Shown: positions 9,192 to 19,622, numbered from the stretch's first letter. The stretch is DNA of 64,000 bases from an uncultured Bacteroidaceae bacterium (GCA_905235305.1 CAJOLC010000011.1:37147-101146), one strand, 5' to 3'. Translations and numbers: made by a program. The notes: generated from the letters alone by a model not told the origin.

Positions 9192-10508
9192 TTACTGATA
9201 AACTTTTCTCTTGTCGACCACGCGGACAGCCTTGCCCTCGCTGACGGGCAGGGTGCCTCTGGGCACAAGCTTCACGATGGGCTTGAGCAGGATTTCGCCT
9301 TTCAGGTCATGGGTGACGGCCTTGTTCAGCGCCTGCAAGCGTGCAAAGTCGTCGGTAAACATCTCTGCCAACTCTACTTCCACCGTCATGTAGTCGTTGT
9401 CATTGTCTGTGGTGAGCGTGATGAGGTAGTTGCTTGCCAGTTCGGGGAACTTCATCAGTATCTTCTCTATCTGGATGGGGAAGATGTTGACGCCGCGCAG
9501 CACAATCATATCGTCGCTGCGACCTTTCATGCGGTCGAGGCGCACATGATTGCGTCCGCAAGGACAGCCACGACCAAGCACACGAGTCAGGTCGCGTGTG
9601 CGGTACCTTATCAAAGGCATGGCTTCGCGACGCAACGTGGTCAGGACTAGTTCGCCAATCTCACCGTCAGGCACAGGCTCAAGCGTCTCCGGATTAACAA
9701 TCTCAACGATATAATAATCCTCCCAGAAATGCAAACCGTTCTGCTCCTGGCACTCAAAGCCGACGCCAGGGCCACACATCTCCGACATGCCAAAACTGTT
9801 GTAAGCCTTCACGCCGAAAGTCTTTTCGATGCGCTGCCGCTGCTCCTCGGAATGAGGCTCCGCACCGATGGCGAACGTCTTGAGCTTCGTATCCCGCCTC
9901 GGGTCGACGCCCTGCTCCTCCATCACTTCGTAAAGACGCGTCAGGTAGGAAGGAACCGCGTGCAGAGCGGTCGTACCAAAGTCCTTGATGAACTTTATCT
10001 GACGCAGCGTGTTGCCGGCAGCAGCAGGTACTGTGAGCATGCCAAGCTTCTCGGCTCCATACTGGAAGCCCAGTCCGCCGGTGAACATGCCGTAGCCAGA
10101 CGAGTTCTGGAACACGTCGTCGGGACGCAGCCCTACCATCCAGAGGTTGCGTGCCACTTGGTTTGCCCACTCATCGAGGTCGTTCTGAGTGTGCAGGATG
10201 ACGGTCGGGTTGCCTGTCGTACCGCTGCTGGAATGCAGACGGACGCAGTCGGTCAAGGGCACAGCGGCCAGTCCGAAGGGATAGGAATCACGCAAGTCCT
10301 GCTTCGTGGTGAAGGGCAACTTGCGCACGTCCTCCGGCGACTTGATGTCCTCAGCCTTAATGCCCATCTCCTTGAATTTCTGTGCATAGAAAGGCACCTT
10401 GGCACATCGGTTGATTGTCTCTTGCAGGCGCTCTGTCTGCAGTTTGCTGATTTCCTCCCGAGAGAGTGTCTCGTACTCGGGATGAAGGTAAGGTGATTTA
10501 ACATCCAT
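9192..10508 (-). CDS. paaK: Phenylacetate-CoA ligase family protein (copy 1)
   Basis: LHSSSGTTGNPTVILHT AMP-binding motif; start trimmed from the track ORF to MDVKSPYLHPEYETLSREE. Confidence 0.85.
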   Translation of the reverse strand: MDVKSPYLHPEYETLSREEISKLQTERLQETINRCAKVPFYAQKFKEMGIKAEDIKSPEDVRKLPFTTKQDLRDSYPFGLAAVPLTDCVRLHSSSGTTGNPTVILHTQNDLDEWANQVARNLWMVGLRPDDVFQNSSGYGMFTGGLGFQYGAEKLGMLTVPAAAGNTLRQIKFIKDFGTTALHAVPSYLTRLYEVMEEQGVDPRRDTKLKTFAIGAEPHSEEQRQRIEKTFGVKAYNSFGMSEMCGPGVGFECQEQNGLHFWEDYYIVEIVNPETLEPVPDGEIGELVLTTLRREAMPLIRYRTRDLTRVLGRGCPCGRNHVRLDRMKGRSDDMIVLRGVNIFPIQIEKILMKFPELASNYLITLTTDNDNDYMTVEVELAEMFTDDFARLQALNKAVTHDLKGEILLKPIVKLVPRGTLPVSEGKAVRVVDKRKVYQ

Positions 10509-11829
10509 GGTCTTTATGGAATTGTTTGATACGTTCTGTGAAAAGTGATTCTTGCTCGCGTCGGAAGAAGGAAGTGCAGATGCGGACGCCTTGCTGCGTA
10601 GAGCCCATCGTGTCAAGCGGATAGACAGTAATGCCATAGGCCATTAGCTCGCGCGTCAGCTGCAGGTCGGTCATGCCGGGATACTGCACGGTGAAGTAGA
10701 AGCCGTCTGCCAGCGGTGCTCCCATGTCGTTGTCGTATACGAGGTAGAAGCCGTTCTGGAGGAGCACATCCTTCATGAACTTGGCGCGGCGGCCATACTC
10801 CTTGACATCGTCGAGGAAGTTGTACTTGCCACTGACGGCCGCTTCCATGAGTGCCGACATAGCGTGCTGCACGGAATGCGTCGTGCCGCTGGAAAGCGTG
10901 TACATCAGCCTGCCGACGAAGAAATCGCCGAAGGCAGGGACGCCAAACTTCTCGCTCAGGGGCTCGAAGGTGCGGTGGAAGAGCTTGTCAGAGATGCATG
11001 TCACGCCACAACGCTGCCCTGCATAAGAGAAGGCCTTCGATGCAGAGATCCACAAGACGTAGTTGTCGGTGTAGCGAGCCACGGTTGCCTGATAAGGCGG
11101 GGCGTAAGGATGAGAGAGGTCTCGGCGGAAGTCCATGGCGAAGTAGGCCAGGTCCTCCAGGATGATAACATCGTGCTTCGTTGCAATCTGCCCGATGCCC
11201 TGCAGTTCTTCCTCAGTGAAGCAGACCCATGAAGGGTTGTTCGGATTGGAATAGACGATGGCACAAATGTTGCCCTTGGCCACCAGTTCCTCCAGCTTGT
11301 CCGTCAGGGCTTTGCCTCGGAAGCTGTAGATGTCGAGGGCTTCATGCTTGATGCCTATGACATCACACTGGGCAGTCTGAACGGGGAAACCAGGTTGGAT
11401 GAGCAGCACAGTGTCCTTTTCCGAGCCGTCGAAGGCATGGCGGAGAGCCAGGAAGGTGGCAAAGGTGCCTTGCATGCTACCCGTGGTGGGCACACATCCC
11501 TCGGCACTGATGTCGACATTGATGAATGCCTTTACAAACTCGGCAGCGGCTTTCTTGACACGCGGTATGCCGCCGTTGGGCGGATAGATGGTGGCGCAGC
11601 CGTTCCTGAGAGCCTCCATCTCTGCCTTCAGCGCTATTTCCGAGGGTTGCAGGCCTGGCACACCCATCTCCAGATGAATGACCTCCTCGCCAGTCTGCTC
11701 TTCAATCTGTCGCGCGAGGGTCTGAATGTCGCGGATGGTAGCCTGGGAGAAGTCCCCAAGCCCCATGCCGTCGATGATGTTGTTTACTTGTTTCTTGTCG
11801 AACACGAAATAGCTTTCTTTAAGGTTCAT
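10498..11829 (-). CDS. PLP-dependent aminotransferase class I/II
   Basis: YSNPNNPSW, SASKAFSYAGQRCG Lys motif; overlaps the start of paaK copy 1 by 11 bp. Confidence 0.85.
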   Translation of the reverse strand: MNLKESYFVFDKKQVNNIIDGMGLGDFSQATIRDIQTLARQIEEQTGEEVIHLEMGVPGLQPSEIALKAEMEALRNGCATIYPPNGGIPRVKKAAAEFVKAFINVDISAEGCVPTTGSMQGTFATFLALRHAFDGSEKDTVLLIQPGFPVQTAQCDVIGIKHEALDIYSFRGKALTDKLEELVAKGNICAIVYSNPNNPSWVCFTEEELQGIGQIATKHDVIILEDLAYFAMDFRRDLSHPYAPPYQATVARYTDNYVLWISASKAFSYAGQRCGVTCISDKLFHRTFEPLSEKFGVPAFGDFFVGRLMYTLSSGTTHSVQHAMSALMEAAVSGKYNFLDDVKEYGRRAKFMKDVLLQNGFYLVYDNDMGAPLADGFYFTVQYPGMTDLQLTRELMAYGITVYPLDTMGSTQQGVRICTSFFRREQESLFTERIKQFHKDHGC

Positions 11830-11852
11830 ACTATCTTTTCGAGTGCCTCACT

Positions 11853-11962
11853 GTGGTACTCTGGCGGAAACGACGTGGCATGATGGCAAACATAACACGC
11901 CATGAAGCGACTTTCGACATGCCATGATTGAGGATTAGGCACGGCGTGTCAGCCGACATACC
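11853..11962. repeat. Degenerate 22-bp tandem array (about 5 units)
   Basis: GTGGCATGATGGCAAACATAAC / ACGCCATGAAGCGACTTTCGAC / ATGCCATGATTGAGGATTAGGC at exact 22-bp spacing. Confidence 0.65.
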
Positions 11963-11987
11963 TTCCGTCGGGAGGACAGGCACTGCG

Positions 11988-13292
11988 TCACTTCGAGAAG
12001 TCACGCTTGTCGTTGACGTGCTTAGCCTTGCCTGTGGAACGCTCGATGGTGCCCGGCGGCAGGATGTGGATATTGGGTTTGATGCCGGTGAGGGACACGA
12101 TGCGGTCGTAGAGAGGCTTGATGAAGGGCATCTGCTTGCCAGGGTTGGGCGAGAAGAACTCTTCCCTGAGCTCCACGTCAAGATCGAAGGTGTCCTCGTT
12201 GCTCTTGCGGTCGACGGTGATGAAGTACTGCGGCGTAAAGACTGGGAACTCGGTGAGGACTGTCTCTATCTGGCTCGGGAAGACATTGACGCCACGGATG
12301 ATGAGCATGTCGTCGCTGCGGCCCAATACTTTACCCAACCTTACGGCGGTACGTCCGCACTTGCAAGGTTCGTAGTTAAGGCTGGAGAGGTCGCGCGTAC
12401 GATAGCGCAGAATGGGCATTGCTTCCTTGGCGAGGGATGTGATGACCAGCTCTCCCACTTCGCCCGGAGCAACAGGCTCGAGCGTCTCGGGATTGACAAT
12501 CTCAGGCAGGAAATAGTCTTCCCAGATGTGTGTGCCGTCCTGATACTGGCATTCACCACCCACACCCGGGCCACACATCTCTGTCAGTCCGTAGATATCG
12601 ATGGCTTTGATGTGAAGCTTTTCCTCGAGCTCGCGGCGAATACCCCATGTCCAGGGCTCAGCGCCGAAGAATCCGACGCGCAGCTTAAGCTTCGACACGT
12701 CCACTTTATTCTTTTCTATCACCTCGGCCAGATGCAGTGCATAGGAAGGCGTACAGCAGAGTGCCGCCGTCCCAAGGTCTTGCATCAGCATGATTTGCTT
12801 CTCGGAATTGCCCGACGATGTAGGCAACTGCACGGCTCCAAGCTTGCCAGCTCCGTCGTGAGCACCAAGTCCGCCAGTGAAGAGACCATAGCCATAGCTC
12901 ACCTGTACCACGTCGCCCGGACCGACATCACCTACGGCAAAGACTCGGGCACAGCACTCTGCCCACATGTCGAGGTCGGCTTGAGTGTATGTGCCGACAA
13001 CCGGCTTGCCCGTCGTGCCACTGGAGGCATGGATGCGCCGCACGTCGGTCATGGGCACGGCCTGCAGCCCGTAGGGGTACTCATCGCGGAGGTCGTACTT
13101 AGTCGTAAAGGGAAGTTTCGTCACGTCGTCTACCGATTTTATGTCCTCGGGCTTCACCCCGAGTTCGTCCAACTTCCTGCGATAAAAGGGAACCTTCTCG
13201 TAGCAACGCTTTACAGTAGCCGCCAGACGCTCGCCCTGCAGCTTACGCATGTCCTCGCGGGACATACATTCCATTTGGGGATTGTGTATCAT
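11988..13292 (-). CDS. paaK: Phenylacetate-CoA ligase family protein (copy 2)
   Basis: IHASSGTTGKPVVGTYT AMP-binding motif, GLTEMCGPGVGGEC. Confidence 0.88.
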   Translation of the reverse strand: MIHNPQMECMSREDMRKLQGERLAATVKRCYEKVPFYRRKLDELGVKPEDIKSVDDVTKLPFTTKYDLRDEYPYGLQAVPMTDVRRIHASSGTTGKPVVGTYTQADLDMWAECCARVFAVGDVGPGDVVQVSYGYGLFTGGLGAHDGAGKLGAVQLPTSSGNSEKQIMLMQDLGTAALCCTPSYALHLAEVIEKNKVDVSKLKLRVGFFGAEPWTWGIRRELEEKLHIKAIDIYGLTEMCGPGVGGECQYQDGTHIWEDYFLPEIVNPETLEPVAPGEVGELVITSLAKEAMPILRYRTRDLSSLNYEPCKCGRTAVRLGKVLGRSDDMLIIRGVNVFPSQIETVLTEFPVFTPQYFITVDRKSNEDTFDLDVELREEFFSPNPGKQMPFIKPLYDRIVSLTGIKPNIHILPPGTIERSTGKAKHVNDKRDFSK

Positions 13293-13322
13293 AAGTTATC
13301 CTGTTTGGGTTAATAATGCTGT

Positions 13323-13895
13323 TTATGCACCTGCGCGGACTCCTGCATCGAAGGCCTTGAGGTTGGCTTCTACGACCTGTTCGCCCTTGCGGGCAAAGAC
13401 GGTGGCAATGGCTTCGCGGAGGTTATCGACGGAAAGAATGCCGATGAAGGGAGCAGCCATGCCGAGCAACACCATGTTGGCACCGCGCGGGTTGCCGCAA
13501 TCCTTGCTGACCGTCTCGATATCGAGCTTAGTGCTGGGCAAGGTGTCAAGTTCCTTCTGCAAGGCTTCCTCGTCGGGATAGTTCGGGATGTTGACAAAAG
13601 GCTTCGAGCTGGTCACTATCCTACCCTCTTTGCTGAGATAAGCCAGATAGCGCAAGGCTTCCATCGGCTCCATCGAAATGATGAGATCAGCCCCAGCCTC
13701 GCTGATGAGGTCGCTCCAGATAGGTTCCGTGGAGAGTCGCAAGTTTGACTGTACGTCGCCACCTCGCTGACTCATGCCGTGCACTTCGGCTTGTTTGAGG
13801 AAGAGTCCTGCCTTCGTGGCAGCCTCGCCTATGATGGTTGCGATGGAGAGGATGCCTTGTCCACCCACACCGCACAGAATGATATCTTTCTTCAT
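13323..13895 (-). CDS. iorB: Indolepyruvate:ferredoxin oxidoreductase beta subunit
   Basis: IILCGVGGQGILSIATIIGEAATKAGLFLKQAEVHGMSQRGG. Confidence 0.88.
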   Translation of the reverse strand: MKKDIILCGVGGQGILSIATIIGEAATKAGLFLKQAEVHGMSQRGGDVQSNLRLSTEPIWSDLISEAGADLIISMEPMEALRYLAYLSKEGRIVTSSKPFVNIPNYPDEEALQKELDTLPSTKLDIETVSKDCGNPRGANMVLLGMAAPFIGILSVDNLREAIATVFARKGEQVVEANLKAFDAGVRAGA

Positions 13896-13901
13896 AGTAT
13901 T

Positions 13902-15479
13902 TTATTGCTTCTTGGCTCTTGCATGGCGGGCAAACGTCTGGATGCATTCCCTGCGAGGAATGATGACGGAGACGCCCCTATACTCAATCTCTTCCTTGAT
14001 GACACGCGTTATCTCGGGCATATTCTTGGGAAGGGGAACTACGACCCGAACATGCTCCGGCTCAACTCCCAAGCCAAGGCAGATAGCCTCGAACTTATTA
14101 GTGCCAGCCGAGTCCTGTCCGCCTGTCATGCCTGTCGTAAGATTGTCTGAGATAACAACAGTAATGTTGGACTTGTCATTGACGGCATCCAGCAACCCAG
14201 TCATGCCGCTATGGGTAAAGGTCGAATCGCCTATAATTGCGACAGAAGGGAAGAGCCCTGCATCGGCAGCACCCTTTGCCATCGTGATGCTTGCGCCCAT
14301 ATCGACACAAGATGAAAGGCTCTGGAAGGGAGGCAAAGCCCCAAGCGTGTAACAACCTATATCACCAAACACACGATGCTCAGGATATTCAGCCAGCACC
14401 TGGTTCAAGGCGGCATAAACATCTCTATGACCACAACCTTGACAAAGCTGAGGCGGACGTGCTGCCATATTCTTGGCAGGAGCAAAGACTGTACCCACCT
14501 GCTTACCCAAGGCCTTTGCTACGTTGTCGGGAGTCAACTCACCAGTACGAGGCAGGTCTCCCGTCAAGCGTCCCTTCACGGGATAGCCTGCGCCAAGCAA
14601 TCCCTTGACGAGTTCCTCCACGACTGGCTGGCCGTCTTCAATGACAAGAAGTTCCTCACAACTTGCCGCCAAAGCCTTTATCTTCTCTTCCGGCAGCGGA
14701 TATTGCGATATCTTCAGGAGGTTCGCATCACTGCCCAAGGCTTCCTTCACATAGTTGTACGCAATGCCACAGGCCAGGATGCCTCTCTTCGTGGCAGACG
14801 TCTCTACCTTATTATATATGCTATGCTCCGAAGCTTGCTTCATGGAGTCCTGCTTCTCGAGGAGCGCCACATACTTCTTCCGGGCAATGCCAGGGAGAAG
14901 CACCCACTGGTCAGTGGAAGGTGAGAGAACCTTCTCTGCCTTTGGCTCTGTAACTTCGACTGCAGCGCGAGAGTGAGCAAGCCTTGTCACGACTCGAAGC
15001 ACAATGGGCTCGCCCAGCTTCTCCGAGAGGTCGAAGCCATAAGCCATCATGTCGTAGGCCTCCTGCTGATTGGATGGCTCGAGACATGGCACGAGTGCGA
15101 ACTTGGCATAGAAGCGCGAGTCTTGTTCGTTCTGGGAGGAGTGCATCGAGGGGTCATCGGCAGCAAGGACGATAAGCCCCCCCTTTACGCCAGTAATGGC
15201 ACTATTGACAAAAGCATCGGCACATACATTCATGCCTACATGCTTCATGCAAACGAGGGCACGCTTGCCTGCATACGACATACCGAGAGCCGCCTCCATT
15301 GCTGTCTTCTCGTTCGTACACCAACGAGAATGTATGCCACGTTCCTTGGCAAGAGGGTGGCCTTGTATGTATTCGGTGATCTCCGTGCTTGGCGTTCCTG
15401 GATAAGCATATACACCACTTAGTCCGGCATTGATGGCGCCAAGGGCAACGGCTTCATCACCTAAAAGGAGTTTCTTCAT
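13902..15479 (-). CDS. iorA: Indolepyruvate:ferredoxin oxidoreductase alpha subunit
   Basis: GDEAVALGAINAGLSGVYAYPGTPSTEI; TPP motif GDIGCYTLG...GDSTFTHSG; start trimmed to MKKLLLGDEA. Confidence 0.88.
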   Translation of the reverse strand: MKKLLLGDEAVALGAINAGLSGVYAYPGTPSTEITEYIQGHPLAKERGIHSRWCTNEKTAMEAALGMSYAGKRALVCMKHVGMNVCADAFVNSAITGVKGGLIVLAADDPSMHSSQNEQDSRFYAKFALVPCLEPSNQQEAYDMMAYGFDLSEKLGEPIVLRVVTRLAHSRAAVEVTEPKAEKVLSPSTDQWVLLPGIARKKYVALLEKQDSMKQASEHSIYNKVETSATKRGILACGIAYNYVKEALGSDANLLKISQYPLPEEKIKALAASCEELLVIEDGQPVVEELVKGLLGAGYPVKGRLTGDLPRTGELTPDNVAKALGKQVGTVFAPAKNMAARPPQLCQGCGHRDVYAALNQVLAEYPEHRVFGDIGCYTLGALPPFQSLSSCVDMGASITMAKGAADAGLFPSVAIIGDSTFTHSGMTGLLDAVNDKSNITVVISDNLTTGMTGGQDSAGTNKFEAICLGLGVEPEHVRVVVPLPKNMPEITRVIKEEIEYRGVSVIIPRRECIQTFARHARAKKQ

Positions 15480-15523
15480 AATTGATGTCCTGAGTAATCT
15501 GAATAATCTGAGTAACCTGAACT

Positions 15524-16108
15524 TTAAGCTTTGATGAGTTGCAAGAACTCTTCGCGTGTCTTGGCCTGATTGAAGGCGCCGCAGAAGTCGCTGGTAGTCG
15601 TAATGCTGCCTTGCTTCTGTACGCCACGCATTTGCATACACATATGCTGCGCCTCGACCACAACCATAACGCCCAAAGGCTGCAGGGCTTCCTGAATGCA
15701 CTCACGTATCTGCTTCGTCATGCGTTCCTGAATCTGCAGACGATGTGAGAAGCAATCCACCACGCGGGCTATCTTGCTCAGCCCCGTCACTTGTCCGTTG
15801 GGGATGTAGGCCACATGCACCTTTCCGTAGAAGGGCAGCATGTGATGCTCACAAAGAGAATAGAAGTTAATATCTCGCACGATGACCATCTGCTGGTAAT
15901 CCTCGTTGAACTTTGCCGAGTTGAGTATTGCCACGGGGTCTAGCTCATAGCCACATGTAAGGAAGGTCATAGCTCGAGACACACGCTTAGGCGTCTTAAT
16001 CAAACCTTCACGCTGTGCATCTTCGCCGATGAGATTGAGGATAGCGCGGATGTGTTCCGATATTTGTTGTTGGGTGGGAGTAAGTTCGTGCCTGTACTGT
16101 TCTTCCAT
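15524..16108 (-). CDS. folE: GTP cyclohydrolase I
   Basis: [38 protein letters not shown]. Confidence 0.93.
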   Translation of the reverse strand: MEEQYRHELTPTQQQISEHIRAILNLIGEDAQREGLIKTPKRVSRAMTFLTCGYELDPVAILNSAKFNEDYQQMVIVRDINFYSLCEHHMLPFYGKVHVAYIPNGQVTGLSKIARVVDCFSHRLQIQERMTKQIRECIQEALQPLGVMVVVEAQHMCMQMRGVQKQGSITTTSDFCGAFNQAKTREEFLQLIKA

Positions 16109-16109
16109 T

Positions 16110-16622
16110 TTATATTCTTGCGTTAATCTTACTTTTCACGATGACGGCTTCGCGGAAGATGCCCATCTCACGAATCTGCCTGAGTATTTCTCTGGCCTCT
16201 TCATTCGTTTGGAAATCACCTACCCTGCAAAGCCAATGGGGTGAAACGAAACTGACATATACACGCTGTGTGGGGAAGTAATTCCTGAAGCGCAAGCCGG
16301 CAGCCCGCGCTTCAGTCTTACCCTTACGTGAATTGTCGCCGAAGTACACTTGTATGCGATATCCGTTCCTCACTCTTGTTCCATGAGAAGAGAGACTGTC
16401 CACGGCGACAGATGCTACGGAGTCTTGACCTACAACGTCAGCCTGTTTCTTTTTGGAACTCAGCTTCAATGCCCCGTTCACTAAGTCTGTGATGGACTTC
16501 TCCTGATGGAGGATGATTCTTCCTACCGAATCGGCCACTTGTTGCAACTTATCGGTAAAGGTCTGCTGGGCACTTATGTTCAAAGCGCCCATGCAGAGGA
16601 TGAGGGACAAGATGTACTTCAT
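16110..16622 (-). CDS. SPOR-domain secreted protein
   Basis: Signal peptide plus [30 protein letters not shown]. Confidence 0.75.
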   Translation of the reverse strand: MKYILSLILCMGALNISAQQTFTDKLQQVADSVGRIILHQEKSITDLVNGALKLSSKKKQADVVGQDSVASVAVDSLSSHGTRVRNGYRIQVYFGDNSRKGKTEARAAGLRFRNYFPTQRVYVSFVSPHWLCRVGDFQTNEEAREILRQIREMGIFREAVIVKSKINARI

Positions 16623-16653
16623 TTACGAAATTTGATGCTTTACTGTTATCGAT

Positions 16654-17412
16654 TTACTTCCAAGCGTCGATGATGCCTTTGAAGTCGGGAGCCTTAAGAC
16701 TTGCGCCGCCAATGAGGCCGCCGTCGATATCAGGCTTGCCGAAAAGCTCGGGAGCGTTGCTTGCCTTGCAGGAGCCACCGTAGAGGATGGTGGTATCGTC
16801 GGCAGCCTGAGCACCATAGACTTCGGCCACGCACTTGCGGATGTAGGCGTGAATCTCTTCTGCCTGCTCTGCCGTAGCGGTCTTGCCGGTGCCGATTGCC
16901 CAGATGGGTTCGTAGGCGATTACGATGTTCTTCCACTGTTCGGCTGTGAGGTGGAAGACGCTTCCCTGGAGTTCTGCCTTGCAGACTGCTTCCTGCTGGT
17001 TTGCTTCGCGCTGTTCGAGGCTTTCGCCGATGCAGAAGATGACCTTCAGGCCGTTGGCAAGGGCGAGGTCTACCTTATCCTTGAGGATGTCGGGTGTCTC
17101 GTTGTAGTACTCGCGACGTTCGCTGTGACCGAGGATGACATACTCGGCGCCTGTGCTCTTCACCATTGCTGCGCTGACCTCGCCGGTGTATGCGCCGCTT
17201 TCTTTATTAGCGCAGTTCTCGGCGCTGACGGCAATGACGCTGTCCTTCAAGAGCTCGCTTACGGTGGCGAGATGTATGAAGGGAGTGCCGATGATTACTT
17301 CACAGTTGGGCTTTTCAGCAGCCAGGATGTCCTTGAGTTCTGTGGCGAGTGCTACGCCTTCCTGCAGGGTCTTGTTCATTTTCCAGTTGCCTGCTACGAT
17401 TTTCTTTCTCAT
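16654..17412 (-). CDS. tpiA: Triosephosphate isomerase
   Basis: [40 protein letters not shown]. Confidence 0.96.
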   Translation of the reverse strand: MRKKIVAGNWKMNKTLQEGVALATELKDILAAEKPNCEVIIGTPFIHLATVSELLKDSVIAVSAENCANKESGAYTGEVSAAMVKSTGAEYVILGHSERREYYNETPDILKDKVDLALANGLKVIFCIGESLEQREANQQEAVCKAELQGSVFHLTAEQWKNIVIAYEPIWAIGTGKTATAEQAEEIHAYIRKCVAEVYGAQAADDTTILYGGSCKASNAPELFGKPDIDGGLIGGASLKAPDFKGIIDAWK

Positions 17413-17450
17413 GTTTTCTTTAATTTAGTTTATTAATACTGATTCTGTTG

Positions 17451-18590
17451 CTATCTGTTCAAGTTGATTTCATTGGGTTGAGGGAGTGCCGTAGAGGGCC
17501 ACTTACCCACGACCTTGCCGTCGTGCAGGAGCATGAGGCCTGGGTTGGAGCGTATCATCGTCTTGAGCACGACGGCATCTGCATGGCAGAAGGGATACTC
17601 GGCTCCTGTCATGTCGGCCCATGCGGCGATGTTTTCTTCCGAGCTCGACGTGAGGCAGTAGAAGTCGCAGCCTGCTTCCTGGCTGAAGTCATGGAGTTCC
17701 AGCAGTTCGCCCATTACGCCGTCGTCGGCTTTCTCGAGGTATGGAGAGATGAGCAGGAACGTATAGCCTTCGTTCGAGAGGATCTGGTCTGTCAGGTCTT
17801 CGCCTGTGACTGCGTCCTGGATAAAGAGGTCGCCCACTCCGGTTCGCTTCGATGCCTCGACCTCGACAGTCTTGGAGTCGATGAAGGTCCACGTGCTGTC
17901 CGGATAGTCTTCGAGTGCGAACTCGCGGCGTTCACCGTCTTTCTCCATGATGAATGTCGTGACGAACTGGCCGTGGCTCTGTTGGTCTTCGAGCCATGCA
18001 GTACGGATGTCGGCGCCGACATGATAGGGGCGGAAGTCGACGACTGGCAGTCGCCAGAGGTTGTAACTTGCGAAGAGGACGGCAAAGACAAAGGCGCAGA
18101 GGGTCAGCATCCACTGGTACTTCTTCGCCACAAAGTGGGGCATGAGCTTGTAATAGCGCAAGGCGAGGATGGAGAGGATGAGTAGGACGACGTTCTTGGC
18201 GAAGCTCTGCCAGTTGGTCAGTACGAGGGCATCGCCGAAGCAGCCGCAATCGCTGACCGGATTCTTAAGGGCCAGCCACAGCGTCAGGGGCGTCATGACG
18301 AGCAGGAAACATATAGAGACGGTCGATGCCAGACGCCTGCGGATGCCGAACAGCAGGTAGATGCCGACGAGGAACTCTGTCACGGCGAGCGCACAAGCCA
18401 GCACCAGAGGTACGCCGTCGGGCATGAGGCTGCTGATGCCCAGTGCTGAGCCGTAGTCCTCGACCTTGTATTGCGTGCCGCGCGGGTCGATGAGTTTCAC
18501 CGTGCCCGAGAATAGGTAGGTCAGCGCAAGCGCCATCCTCACCACGTACATCAGCCCGACGGCTGCCTTATTCCTCAGTGTCGTTTTCAC
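17451..18590 (-). CDS. DoxX-like membrane protein (BT_3928-type)
   Basis: N-terminal DoxX-like TM bundle (YLFSGTVKLIDPRG, DCGCFGDAL) plus thioredoxin-like C-terminal region. Confidence 0.75.
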   Translation of the reverse strand: MKTTLRNKAAVGLMYVVRMALALTYLFSGTVKLIDPRGTQYKVEDYGSALGISSLMPDGVPLVLACALAVTEFLVGIYLLFGIRRRLASTVSICFLLVMTPLTLWLALKNPVSDCGCFGDALVLTNWQSFAKNVVLLILSILALRYYKLMPHFVAKKYQWMLTLCAFVFAVLFASYNLWRLPVVDFRPYHVGADIRTAWLEDQQSHGQFVTTFIMEKDGERREFALEDYPDSTWTFIDSKTVEVEASKRTGVGDLFIQDAVTGEDLTDQILSNEGYTFLLISPYLEKADDGVMGELLELHDFSQEAGCDFYCLTSSSEENIAAWADMTGAEYPFCHADAVVLKTMIRSNPGLMLLHDGKVVGKWPSTALPQPNEINLNR

Positions 18591-19125
18591 CGAAGGTTAG
18601 CTTTATCAGGCCGAAGACGGCATAGTTCAACATATCCATATAGTTGGCATCGACGCCTTCACTCACCAGGGTTTCGCCGTCGAGCAGTTCGATTTGCTTG
18701 GTCCGGAACACTTTCATGAGGATGAGATCTGTGTAGCTGCTGATACGCATACAGCGCCAAGCCTCGTCGTAATCGTGATTCTTGCGGAGCATAAGCTGCA
18801 GAACTTCCTCAGCGTGCCTGTCGTAGGCCTCGACGACCTCGTCGATGGTCATGTCGTCGGGCTTTTCGCTGTAGCCTTTCTCCAGCTGGATGAGTCCGAT
18901 GATGGCATAGTTGACGATGCCGACGAACTCCGGACGGATGCCTTCACCCACCATCGAGACGCCTTTCATCTCGAGGCTGCGGATGCGGTTGGCCTTTATG
19001 TATATCTGATCGGTGAGCGACGATGGCCGCAGAATGCGCCATGCCGCACCGTAGTCGTGCAGTTTCTTGACGAACAGAGCACGGCACTCGGACATCACCT
19101 TTACGAACTGTTCCTGAGTGTTCAT
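18568..19125 (-). CDS. DUF1599 domain protein
   Basis: Two internal repeats (KKLHDYGAAWRILRPSSLTDQIYIKANRIRSLE / KNHDYDEAWRCMRISSYTDLILMKVFRTKQIE). Confidence 0.8.
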   Translation of the reverse strand: MNTQEQFVKVMSECRALFVKKLHDYGAAWRILRPSSLTDQIYIKANRIRSLEMKGVSMVGEGIRPEFVGIVNYAIIGLIQLEKGYSEKPDDMTIDEVVEAYDRHAEEVLQLMLRKNHDYDEAWRCMRISSYTDLILMKVFRTKQIELLDGETLVSEGVDANYMDMLNYAVFGLIKLTFGENDTEE

Positions 19126-19141
19126 AGTCGTATATTTCGCA

Positions 19142-19149
19142 CAAAGATA
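19142..19149 (-). promoter_or_regulatory. -7 element (CAAAGATA = TATCTTTG on minus)
   Basis: Directly upstream of the DUF1599 start. Confidence 0.55.
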
Positions 19150-19556
19150 CTACATTATTTTTAATTATAAGGCAAGTTGGGCGGAAAAATGTTGTTTAAC
19201 GCTCGTTTTGACACTTTTGGCGATGCTGCGAGCCACATTCCGCAGCACGAGGCGGCACTTTACAATCTGTAAGCAAAAACGGCATTTCGCTTACACCTCA
19301 GTTTTGGGCCGACGCGCCAGAATCAATTAAAATCCCCTCGGTGGCACTTTTGTACCCCGAGACAATTTAATGCGCTTAAATCGAAAGAATTTCGGAAACA
19401 CCTCTTTTACAGCCAATTAGAAACGGCCCTCCAGCATCCGTTTTGAGGCTTTGATGCCCGGATTGCCATCTCCACATGGCAAAAGAGCTATTTTCGCCGC
19501 ATTTTTCGCATTATTTTCCGTAGAAAATCGCCCGACGAAGGCAGGTGAGTTTGTCA

Positions 19557-19622
19557 ACGCAATATAATGGGTTGGCCTCTTCAATATATTGCATTGACCA
19601 CTTCAATATAGTGCGTTGGCAA
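19557..19622. repeat. 3 x 22-bp palindromic tandem repeat
   Basis: ACGCAATATAATGGGTTGGCCT / CTTCAATATATTGCATTGACCA / CTTCAATATAGTGCGTTGGCAA. Confidence 0.85.

Noticed and set aside
15481-15523. GAGTAATCTGAATAATCTGAGTAACCTGAAC repeats upstream of iorA
   Set aside because: Period is about 9 bp in a short AT-rich leader; low-complexity and not part of the 22-bp set.
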